Shown here one piece after another: positions 38,401-49,275 of a DNA stretch of 64,000 nucleotides. The stretch is from Tamarix chinensis (taxonomy: Eukaryota; Streptophyta; Magnoliopsida; Caryophyllales; Tamaricaceae): the NCBI GenBank assembly GCA_030549775.1, contig CM060171.1, positions 140,276,859 through 140,340,858 on the forward strand. Direction: 5' to 3'. Under the pieces are notes generated by a model, which was not told the origin of the DNA, made no database searches, and worked only from the letters and a program-made list of their open reading frames with translations. Positions within the stretch are counted from its first letter, which is position 1, and every line of letters begins with the position of its first letter. The position numbers and the translations under genes are program-made.

Positions 38401-39829
38401 TATCATCATAATGAGGCCTAGTCACCATTATATATATAGGTACTTAACCACAACATGTATCTTTACGCATAATTTAGCATGAAAAACCTTGACATGCTTT
38501 TCTAAAACTTCTAGCATATACTCTCATACTTATCGATCATTAAAGCCTACTTATCAAAGTAAATGTCATGATATGCATAAAATGAACAAATTTTTCCTAG
38601 GGCACACAACAATCATACATACACTATAATACATTTAGGCATGCTCAACCTATCATATTGGACATACCTAACATATATAATTTGCTCCCGGCATAAACCC
38701 CATTTTAACATGCTTACGTACACATAGTAGATACACCAGTTAACATGATCCATTTCACCAAATTTCATACTAGCACTTTCCGGAAGATAATTATAACGTA
38801 ATGAACATACATAACAAAGTTTACACATCAAAAACCCTAATGTGATATCTCACATTTTAGTAGAGTATAATAATTACCTACTTTCTAGCAAAAGAAAAAT
38901 TTTGTCGGTAACCTCCTAAAAATGATTAGGTCCCACAGATCAAACTTTGCACCTAAAATAATATCATGATTTCCACATTAATATTTAAATATATAAAATA
39001 ATAAGTTTTATTAAAAATACTTATTAAGTAAGAAAATTACTAAATTTCCCTTCAGTGAAAGATGGGTAAATAATTTATTATTATTATTATTACTATTATT
39101 ATTATTATCATTATTATTATACTCTAATCGAGCAGCGAGAGTTCTAGGTGATGGTAAGGTCATAGACTAGAGGTGTTTGGTTGGCCAAGTGAGGGTGCTA
39201 GTTGGTCGTGGGGGGAAACAACGACATTGAGGGAGGTAGAGGTGGTGGATGGAGGTGTTGCAGGAGAAGGAATGAGACTGGGAGAGGGGGATGGAAAGGA
39301 TGAGGTAAGGTTGAGGAGGCATGACAGGGGGTGGTGATATGGAGAGGCTGGGATAAGGCTATAGAGAGGGTAGGCGGTGGCGTTAGTGGTGCTAGTAGAG
39401 AAGCGTGGTGTAGGGGTTGTAGGAAGGGTGGCGACGAGGTGGAGGGGAGGTTATGGTTTGAGTCGAGAAGGGGAGGATGCAGCGTAGAGGGAAAAGTGGC
39501 ATCAAGTGGACGGAGTGGAAAAGGCAAAAGTTATCATTGCCCGGGGTATGGCTACAAAGGGGGAGGCTGGTGCTAGGGGTAGGGATCGCCAGCAGACGTC
39601 ATAGGGGAGAAAGAAGAAAAACATAACAGCAAGGGAGGAAGAAGAAGGAGGGAAGAAGAGAATAGGAGGTAGCCGATGGTGGAGGCTGGGATGTGGTGGA
39701 GGTTGTGGGGCAATGATGGTGAAGGAAATAGAGGCGAGGGGTGGTCATGAGGCTCGGCTATAAGGTGGTGGTGCAGGAGTTAGCTGAGCAAGCTGCATGG
39801 GAAATTGTGGCATGATCGGGTTTAGGCAA
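35425..39829 (-). repeat. 3' LTR of the two-LTR element (5' end lost)
   Basis: It contains reversed CCGGT-type motifs near 36150-36660, a long tract of 'ccctaa..' blocks (36780-38400), an ATT microsatellite (39074-39120) and a purine-rich zone (39220-39800). The expected LTR start 'tgtaatacc' is missing at its inner junction. Confidence 0.75.
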
Positions 39830-42807
39830 TGTAACACCTCCAAATTTTACTATTAAAAAATTATGTTTTTAACCTAAGATCATCTAACCATAAGGCATGT
39901 TACCGTCGTAATTAGTATAAGTCTGACCACAGGTCATCCTTGTACCAACTAAAAGGCAATACAAAAATGGTACACAAACCATAATAAGCATAGCAAAGTA
40001 GCAATTCATATCATAAATAGGCTTAGATGTTTGTTTCTAAAAGGAATACTAAAATACACAAACATTGTTCAACAAAAGAAAAAAATTAACAAGAATAAAA
40101 CTGAAAAAGATAGCTGTCTGATATCAATCTCTCTAGTCCCCATCCTTGGACACAATAACATGACTCTGCCCCTATCATACCATCATATGTAGCAAAGTCA
40201 TCTAGAAAATCCTCATTTACCTGCACGGGCTCAGAAGGGCTCTCTACTCATGGAAACTAGTGGCACCCATAATAAGGGTGATTGGTACACTACGTACTAA
40301 GTAAGGTAATAATACAATCAACCAAGTTATAGATATTAATAACACCACAATAAGGAATGAAATATGCATAGGTAGATCATGTCGGCTCATTCATTATTAT
40401 CTGGACTCAAGATATCAATGTAATAAATATTCAACTCATGAATTTTATCCACGTGAGTTCAAGGACCCCACTATTCTCATTGGTGGAATGGTAATCAATT
40501 ACAACCCTAAGAAAACATGCCCCTAGCCACTATTATTACTAGTGGACCGGTAAATAAATTATAACACTAGGGTAGAACACTGTTGGCTACTAATCTCACT
40601 GGTAAACCTGTAAATAAAGTATAACCAATCCTGACCCACTTGGTATTTAATATCGGCCAATGGTTTTCTTTACTTTAGTCTGGGACCCCACTATTCTCAT
40701 TGGTGTAACAATAGTGTACAACTTTTAGGGTAAAATGCTCTTGGCTGAACTGGCACATACAACGTGGCCTAACTCAAGTGATCTTCCATTTTAAGTAATT
40801 AGCGTCTTACTGGTATTTTATTTATTCCATATAAAACACACAAACATACACAACTCATGCATGGCTCTTGCCCTACTACTACCCCAGGACAACCCTATTC
40901 CCTTAAAAACCCTAATTTCATAATCCCAGGTACATTCTTACCTCCTAGTATCCCTTTCAGTCAGTCCCCAATTTACCCAAAAAACCTAATATTTTCCTTG
41001 GGAACCACTTTTATCATGATTCATAGCCTATTACCCTTGTTTCTCACATATGATAGTAACTGGCCTCTAGGATTACTCCTCAAAACCCTAGTTTTTCCCT
41101 AGTTATCTTAGCCCCTTCTCTATTGCTTTTTTAGCTCTAACCATACCCAAGCATCTATTACTATGATTGGTCATCCCCTAAATTTTTTTAGCCTAAATCC
41201 CCCATTCTGCACATGTAATAATAACCTCCCAAATCGCACCCCTCCACCAAAACCATAATTCCTTGTTGTGGTTATAACTACTCCTACTTATCTCACAAGG
41301 ATATTTAATTTGGTACACAATCCCCAAATAGCATGATTAACATCCCAATCCATGGTTATATCCCAACTCCCCCGTTTTTAACATGTGATAATAACCTACC
41401 CCTAGGGTTTCATGTTTTGACCTACTAAAACCCTAGTTTCACCTTTTAGGTAACCTTTAGTACTCCAAGGACTCCCCACATGCGCAAGGCTTCCCAAAAA
41501 TATCATCATTAATTCCTATATCTACTCTTAGCAACAAACCCCCACTCTACTCGTTCATGGTCATAGATTTCTTTAGGTTTGACTCACCCCATACATGGTT
41601 ATTCCTTCCCATATTGTGTTTACCTAAACCTCTTTATTTATTTTTATTTTTTTCCACAATTATTTTGTAGAGAACCTCCAACTTATTTTAGGCCAATTTA
41701 CATCCTAGAGTACCCGACAAGTCATTTTTCACAATATTGACCAAAATGCCCCTGTGTCCCAAAACCCTACCTAAGTCATAAGGGCTCCCTAACTTTTCAA
41801 ATACGCAATGTGATAAAATAGAGATAAACATAAACACTTAAACCAATATAATCATATCTACACATCTTCTTACCTTTAGTCATAGCCAAGCCAAGCTACA
41901 CATACAACCCTAGAATCATTTAACACTTCATGCATGTCTTCACCTAACACATAAAAAGGTCATATTTTAAAAACAACAAAAATCCCTAGCTATGAATGTA
42001 TCCTTACCGAAGTAGCTTCTGTCTCTAGGTACAAATCACCGAAACAGTAGGTGGCAAGGCCAGTGCATGGTCGAAGAAGAGAAGGGAAAAGGGAAGTGTA
42101 GGAGGTTAGGGAGGGGTTGCTTGGTGAGAAAAGGGAAATGAATTTGGGTGTTTGGATGTAGGGTGAGATGTAGAAGGGGAAAAGTAAGGCTCCGTTGGTC
42201 AGGAGGGGATAGTGGAAAGAGAAAGGAAAAAAGGAATAAAGAGGGTGGTGGGCTAGGCTCAGCAGGCCAGGAGAGAAGAAAAAAAAGGAGAAGAGAAGGT
42301 TGGCCTATGTGGGAAGAAGAAGAAGAAAAAGAAAGAAAGAAAACAGAGCATTAGGCCAGTGAAGAAAAAAATGGGGGAGCGGATAGGTTGCCCCAAAAAG
42401 AAAAGAAGGCAGAAGAAAAAGAAAAAGGGGAAAGGAAGAAAAGGGAAAAAAAAAAGAAAAGGCAAAAAAGGAAGAAGGGAAAAGGAAAAGAAGAAAAAGA
42501 AAAAGAAATACGTTTAGGGTTAGACTTAAAAACTAGATTAAATTTAGGTTTTTAATTAATATTATATTAATTTATCTAATAACTAAGGTATCAAATTAAG
42601 AAAAAGAGTTTCGGTAAAATTATGGTTTAGGATTTATTCAATTAAAAAGAGTAAGATAAAGTAACTATATTCATTTATTAAATAATTTATCTAGATATGA
42701 GGATTAAGGTTGATAAAAATTAATTAAATCGATATTTAAAGATTAAAATTTTTTTGATAAAAGGCTAAACGTTCTAATTTAGGGTTATAAAAATTTGAGG
42801 TATTACA
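39830..42807 (-). repeat. 5' LTR of the two-LTR element (2978 bp)
   Basis: Both termini are present (TGTAACACC at 39830, GGTATTACA at 42807). The motif block lies at 40440-40760 and the purine-rich zone at 42060-42510. It lacks the microsatellite and CCACC-rich middle of other copies, so it is internally shorter. Confidence 0.75.
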
Positions 42808-43146
42808 GTATGTGCCTTTGAGGAAGGAATAGTGTTATAGCTTCCATATTTGTGTATGCTCTCCACTTAGCCTCTCGACAATTACCCTCTTATTCTTCTT
42901 CTAAATTATTGTGATCTCTTTAACCAATGTTTAGACTAGAGTTCCTTCATAATGTTGTAAGGTAGGGGGCTTAGACTACTTTAAGGAGGGATCTAACACA
43001 CCTTTTCCCTTTCTTTAGGTGTGATTTTGATGAGTCTTTAGAATATTATCATTTTCCTCCAATTTTTTTAGCTTATGGGTAATAATAAGCTTTTGAGATG
43101 AACATTTCAAAGTTCCCTTAGCTTTCATAACTTTAGGAATAGCCAT
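42808..43146 (-). pseudogene. Upstream half of the unrecognised decayed coding remnant
   Basis: On the minus strand an ATG at 43144-43146 opens a frame starting MAIPKVMKAKGTLKC. It continues with several in-frame stops toward SFLKGTY at 42808, where the two-LTR element is inserted. The Lys-rich start and lack of other motifs prevent identification. It continues at 35424 in the same frame. Confidence 0.45.
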
Positions 43147-43820
43147 GGGTTAAGCTTCATCCTAAAAAGGTAAATAAGATTATAAAGAGTCAAGGATAAT
43201 GTAAACAGAAGGAAAACAAAGGGATAATCAAGTGTGAAAAAAATTATGTTTATTATAGGAGGTGATGGACATTGAAATGTGTTTATATGGGAGCTAATGG
43301 ACTCAAGCTCATAAAGCTAGGTGGATACTGTAAAAGTGGAAAGTTTATATCAAATATATAGATATAAGGCTATCTGTTTAATCCGGTACAATGACCAAAA
43401 AGTTTATAAAAAAAAAAGTGTTAGAATGGACGTTACTAACTTTATTTGATTTTGTCAGTTTCTTCTCAAGACCTCGTTTTGTGATCGCTTCAACTTCCTA
43501 AACAAATAACAGTATTATTTTATTGGAAAATTATGATAGTAATGTTGTAACTATATTACTAAACAATAAGGTTTAATAACCTTATTTTGTAACTTTAGAG
43601 CATGATTCTAAATGAGAAGATTATGACATGAATATTTTGAATATATTATTTGAAAATGTCTTTTTTGTTTGATAGCACCAAAATTAGATGTCTTAGGGGA
43701 TGAATTGTGGGTTTTTTAATACCCCCAAATAGGTTGGAGTGGATAGTAATTTATCGAGTCTTCCATTCATTATACTCTACATGTAAAAAAGAAACCTTCA
43801 TAAGCTAGTGAACTTATTAG
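43147..43820. other. AT-rich sequence, nothing recognised
   Basis: This may be the leader region upstream of the minus-strand remnant. No ORF of note. It ends with the left hAT target duplication cttattag (43813-43820). Confidence 0.4.
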
Positions 43821-44309
43821 TAAAGGTGGCAATCGGGTTGGGCGGGTCAGGTTGGATCGGGTTGGGTCATTTCGATTTTGGATCATTTCAGGTTAATTTG
43901 TCATTAGGTCATTTCTGTTCATTGCTTTAATTGGGTCGAGTCGGTTTCGGATTAGGTTATTTTGATTTTGGATCATTTCAGGTTAATTTGTCATGTCATG
44001 TCGAGTCGAGTTCAGGTTAAACAAACTTGGGTTTGAGTCATTTTAGGTTAACTTGACTGGTAGGGTTGGATTGGTTTTGGGTCATTTTCTGGTTCACATG
44101 ACTAGGTGGCTTCGGCCCATTCAGGTCATTTCGTGCAATATGATGGGTTGGTCCTGTTGGGTCTGAGTTGTTTCGGGTTAACTTAATGGGTCGAGTCGTT
44201 TCATGTAATTTAATAGGTTGGATTTGAGTAGTTACGGGTTAACTTGATGGGTCGGGTTGGGTCAAGTTTTGACGGGTTAAGTCAAATTCGGATCCAGGTA
44301 ATTATAATT

Positions 44310-45790
44310 TATTATAGTGTAAATATTAGAGACAAGCATAAAATTACTATTAAGATAAATGAATTAAGAATATTAGATACACTTTATTTTCACAAGTAAA
44401 TAGTAAATATATTTATAAATTTTAATAATAAAAAGCATTGCATGATTGAATATCACAAAGATATGTATCATTTATTCTAATTTATTTGATTAATTAAAAC
44501 ATTTTATTACTTAAAAAAGATAATTTTACAAAATAAAAGTGATCATAACATGACTATATAATATATAATTATCATTTATTACATTATAAATATTAGAGAC
44601 AATCATAAGATTACCAGTACAGATAAATGAAATAAGAATATTATATGTGCTTTATTTTTACAACTAAATAATAAATAAATTTCTAAGTTTTAGCAATATT
44701 ATATTTGATTACTTAAAATATTTATAAATTTTATAAGTAAAAATATTAGATATTTATCATATATTATATTTATTTGATTACTTAAAATATTTGATTACTT
44801 AAAAAAGATAATTTTATAAAATAAAGGTGATAATAAACATGACTATACAATGTATAATTATCATGTATTACAATATAAATATTAGAGACAATCATAAGAT
44901 TACTAGTACAGATAAATGAAATAAGAATATTATATGTGCTTTATTTTTACAAGTAAATAATGAAGATATTTATAAGTTTTAACAATATTATATTTGAATA
45001 CTTAAAATATTTATTAACTTTACAAGTAAAAATATTAGATATTTATCATGTATTATATTTATTTGAGTACTTAAAATATTTGATTACTTGAGAAAAGATA
45101 AATTTATAAAATAAATGTGATTATAAATATGACTATATAGTGTATGATTATCATTTATTACATTGTAAATATTAGAAACAATCATAAGATTAATAGTACA
45201 GATAAATGAAATAAGAATATTATATGTGCTTTATTTTTACAAGTAAATAATAAATATATTTATAAGTTTTCACAATATTATATTTGACTACTTAAAATAT
45301 TTATATATTTTATAAGTAAATATATTAGATATTTATCATATATTATATTTATTTGATTACTTAAAAAAGATAATTTTATAAAATATAGGTGAGCATAAGC
45401 ATGACTATACAATGTATAATTATCATTTATTACATTGTAAATATTAGAGGCAATCATAAGATTACTAGTAAAGATAAATGAAATAAGAATATTATATGTG
45501 CTTTATTTTTACAAGTAAATAATAAAGATATTTAGAAGTTTTAACAATACTATATTTGATTACTTAAAATATTTATAAATTGTACAAGTAAAAATATTAG
45601 ATATTTATCATATATTATATTTATTTGATTACTTAAAAAAAGATAATTTTAAAAAATACAGGTGAGCATAAGCATGACTATACAATGTATAATTATCATT
45701 TATTACATTGTAAATATTAGAGACAATCATAAGATTACAAGTACAAATAAATGAAATAATAATATTATATTTTCTTTATTTTTATAAGTA
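44310..45790 (+). repeat. Tandem array, 267-290 bp unit
   Basis: The marker 'aaatattaga' recurs at 44321, 44588, 44877, 45167, 45439 and 45712, giving spacings of 267, 289, 290, 272 and 273 bp. Units share 'gacaatcataagattactagtacagataaatgaaataagaatattatatgtgctttatttttacaagtaaata' in close variants. Length differences come from a 'cttaaaatatttgattacttaaa' duplication in some units. Confidence 0.92.
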
Positions 45791-45859
45791 AATAACAAAG
45801 ATTTTTTACCCGGTTATGTTTGGATTTATCGGATTCATCCGATTAAACTATTTTGGATA

Positions 45860-47225
45860 TATTGATTATGCAATATACTTTGAAATGTACTTAATTTCAT
45901 GTTGGTATTGTTAAATTGGGAAAATAGTATTGAAATGTATGAGAATTGGATTGTTAGGTTAAAACTCTTGCGGATTTAAATTGGATTATATAATTGAGTT
46001 ATTTTATTAAATTGATTATACAATGTGTTTTAGAATATGTCTAATTTCAATTTTGAACCGCCAATTTAAATATTTGAATAAGATTTAACCGAATTTACAG
46101 TTCGGGCTCAAAAACACTAATTATGTTAAACTAGGTAATTCCTTAATAGTTTTTAATCAATTGAGTATACAATATGTTTGCAAATATGTCTAATTTCAAT
46201 TTTGAACCGTCAATTTAAATAATTGAATAAGATTTGACTGGATTTGTTGTTCAGGCTAAAAAACCCTAATTATGTTAAATTGAGTAATTCTTTAATAGTT
46301 TTTAATCAATTGAGTATATAATATGTTTTAGAATATGTATAATTTCAATTTTGAAATGTCAATTTAAATATTTGAATAATATTTGACTGCATATGTTGTT
46401 CGGGCTCAAAAACACTAATTATGTTAAATTGGGTAATTCCTTGATAGTTTTTAATCAATTGAGTATACAATATGTTTTAGAATATGTCTAATTTCAATTT
46501 TGAAACTTCAATTTAAATATTTGAATAATATTTGACCGCATATGTTGTTCGAGCTCAAAAACACTAATTATGTTAAATTGGGTAATTTCTTAATAGTTTT
46601 TAATCAATTGAGTATACAATATATTTTAGAATATGTCTAATTTCAATTTTAAACCATCAATTTAAATATTTGAATAATATTTGACCAGATTTGTAGTTCG
46701 TGCTCAAACCCTAATTATGTTAAATTGGGTAATTCCTTAATAGTTTTTAATCAATTGAGTATATGATATGTTTTAGAATATGTTTGATTTCAATTTTTAA
46801 TTGTAAATTTAAATATTTGAATAAGATTTGGCCGGATTAACATTTCAGACTAAAAAACCCTAGTTATGTTAAAATGGGTAATTCCTTAATAGTTTTTAAT
46901 CAATTGAGTATACAATATGTTTTAAAGTATGTCTAATTTCAAATTTGAACCATCAATTTATATATTTACAAAAAATCTGATCGGATTTGCAATTCAGTCT
47001 CAAAAACCCTAATTTTATTAAATTAAACAATTCCTTAATATTTTTTAATCAATTGAGTATACAATATATTTTAGAATATGTCTAATTTCAATTTCGAACT
47101 GTGAATTTAAATATTTGATCAAATTTGTTGTTCGGGCTCAAAAACCCTAATTATGTTAAATCGGGTAATTCCTTAATAGCTTTTAATCAATTTAGTATAC
47201 AATATGTTATAAAATAGACTGGATT
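45860..47225 (+). repeat. Tandem array, 149 bp unit, about nine copies
   Basis: The marker 'tttttaatcaattgagtata' recurs at 46150, 46299, 46448, 46597, 46744, 46893, 47042 and (variant) 47180. Spacing is 149 bp with single exceptions of 147 and 138. Units contain 'caatatgttttagaatatg', 'tctaatttcaattttgaa' and 'ccctaattatgttaaattg'. The upstream edge (45808-45910, 'cggttatgtttggattt...caatatactttgaaatgtacttaatttcatgttg') matches 17903-17990 of the family-B LTR. Confidence 0.92.
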
Positions 47226-47782
47226 TATAGCACGATGATGTTAAGAGTTAGTAATTTTCAGTTGGTAACAATTGTAATTACAATTTTATTAGGTAACCAG
47301 CAACCACTATAATTACATTTTCAGAGTTTGAGTTTGATTTTCTATTTGTTATAAACTTATAATATGTGTACTCTGTATAAATTAATATAATATTTGTTGT
47401 TTTAAAAATATGCATCAAAAGTTGGAGCTATGAGATTTTTTTTATTCTAAATGATATTGTATAGAATGTCTAGGGTAAAAGTATAAAAAATAAAGTACAA
47501 TTTATAAAATACTATATTTTTAAAAGCTTTAAATGAATAATAAAATATGTATAATTTATTATTATTATTATAATAGATTTTGACATCTAATTGGGTCAAT
47601 ATCGGGTTGGATCGGGTGAATATCGGGTCGAGTCAACGTCAGGTTGGGTCAAAGTGGGTTGAGTCGTTATCGGGTCATGGGTTGGCATTGGGTCGGGTTG
47701 GGTTGATTTTTATTGGGTCAGTATCGAGTTAGGTTTGGATCGAGTCGGGTTGGACGGGTCAGGTCAAATTTTGCCAGCTCTA

Positions 47783-48059
47783 CTTATTACTTCTACAAAT
47801 GAACGAGAATGATAGAAAGGGAATAAGTTACTTACTAGTTTTAGAAGTTAGCTTTATATTATGGAGGTTAGTAGGGTTGTTTACAATTTCATTATTGTTA
47901 ATAATGTGTCCATCCCTCACCAACTCATCAAAGTTATATATGATGGATTCTAGCTCTAGTGAAAAAGGTTGACACACTTGGACATCATAATCGAGTTGAC
48001 CCGATTTGTACATATCCCACTCAGTGTCTCCTTGAACCAAAAAAAGTACTAAGACTTCT
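47783..48059 (-). pseudogene. Unrecognised open coding stretch between hAT and LTR
   Basis: On the minus strand, from 48059 to about 47828, the frame is open for roughly 75 codons. Peptides such as QGDTEWDMYKSGQLDYDVQV and ESIIYNFDELVRDGHI look protein-like and have ordinary composition. There is no ATG at the upstream edge, which is cut by the LTR starting at 48060. It could be an exon or a fragment of the same decayed remnant as 42808-43146. No domain recognised. Confidence 0.3.
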
Positions 48060-49275
48060 TGTAATATCCTAAACTTTATCTAACCCTAATCACAAATTTT
48101 ATCTAATATTATTACCAATTCTAGATCATTAATATTTTTTAACCTAACCCTAAACCTAGGTCATTAATAAAATTAATTTTGACCTAAATTCCCAAATTTA
48201 AAACTTAATACAATAACCATTTTTTTATCTTACCCTAATTTCTTAATCCTAGATCTAATCCCAACCTTAATCTCAAAATCTATATTTCCCTTTCTCCTTT
48301 TCTTCTCCTTTTTTCTATTTTATGTTTTGTTTTTTTCTTTTTTTTCCCTTTCTTCTTCCTCGCCCTAACCAAAATTCCCCTTCAAACCAGGCATAACCCT
48401 TCCTTGCATACACCACCCTTTCTTTTCCCTTCCCTTTCCAACCGTGCACAACCACCTATACCAACGCCTTGGACAACCACCAACCCACTACACTACTTGA
48501 TGCTCCACACCCATGTCAAGCCACACTGAAGTCCCTTACCCTTAAACTTCTCCATCTCCCTCACCTGAATGCCATGCACATGTGTATACACAAACACACA
48601 CATCACCCTTATTATCTTCTCCTCCCTTCCCTTCCATTCTTTTTGTCCAAAGAAAACCCAAAACCAACCATTCCTTCAGCCCCTCCTCTTTTCTCTATCA
48701 TCAAAACCTTACACCAACACCACTCACCACCACCTGAGCCCCTTGGTCCCTTCTTTTCTTCTTCTTATTCTTCTTCCTTTATTTTCTTCTTTTGCCTCTA
48801 TTATCGCATGACTCCCCTCTCAACCATGACATTCCCTCACGAACCCTAGGTCCCTATGTTGCACCCTCAACCAAATCCATCGCCCATTTTTCGTGCGCCC
48901 CGTCTACCCATCACAACCACCAGTCACTTCCCTCCTTACGTCACCTACAACTTAGCCACTAACTCCATCTCACCACACCACCACCTTGCCTTGCCAGCCA
49001 CCTCAACCCTCACCCTTTTCTTATCATGTTATGTTCATGCCCTCACTTAGGCCACCCTCGTCCACCACTACCTCCCATCATCTATAGCACCCTACTCCAT
49101 CTCCTAGCACCATCGTGCTCTACCCCTTGCGTCGTGAATTTTTCCATACTCGCACACAACCTGAGTTCCTCCACTTGTGTTGGTTATCTCCATTTCCACC
49201 CTCCACAAAACCCGTGCACAATAATTGTTTTTGCCTACATCATATACATATGCATTTGTTGTCATCTTACAAGGA
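48060..49275 (+). mobile_element. 5' fragment of a long LTR
   Basis: It starts TGTAATATCCTAAACTTTATC, followed by AT-rich sequence and a strong pyrimidine/CCACC-rich zone (48280-49230) closely parallel to 20900-21700. The Pro/His-rich ORFs here are products of that composition. No LTR 3' end is found, so the right limit is approximate. Confidence 0.6.

Larger units (their letters stand above)
35425..42807 (-). mobile_element. Two-LTR family-A element without internal region
   Basis: On the given strand it begins TGTAACACCCC and ends GAGGTATTACA. The exact 5 bp duplication gtatg lies at 35420-35424 and 42808-42812. Inside, a second LTR terminus (TGTAACACCTCC) occurs at 39830. So the unit is a 5'-truncated 3' LTR (35425-39829) joined directly to a complete but shorter 5' LTR (39830-42807), both reading on the minus strand. 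No gag-pol, primer site or polypurine tract lies between them. Both halves have the reversed 'ccactattctcaccggtgga' motif and a purine-rich zone. The outer duplication shows they were one insertion, later reduced by deletion. Confidence 0.8.
43821..47782. mobile_element. Non-autonomous hAT element, 3962 bp, filled with tandem arrays
   Basis: The termini TAAAGGTGGCAA and, at the right, TTGCCAGCTCTA (whose complement is TAGAGCTGGCAA) form imperfect inverted repeats. An 8 bp target duplication, cttattag (43813-43820) and cttattac (47783-47790), matches at 7 of 8 bases. Subterminal zones at both ends are dense in 'cgggttgggtcgg/gggtca' words (43832-44280 and 47595-47765), typical transposase-binding clusters of hAT ends. 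The middle is two tandem arrays (44310-45790 and about 45860-47225). There is no transposase ORF, so movement would need an enzyme from elsewhere. Confidence 0.85.
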
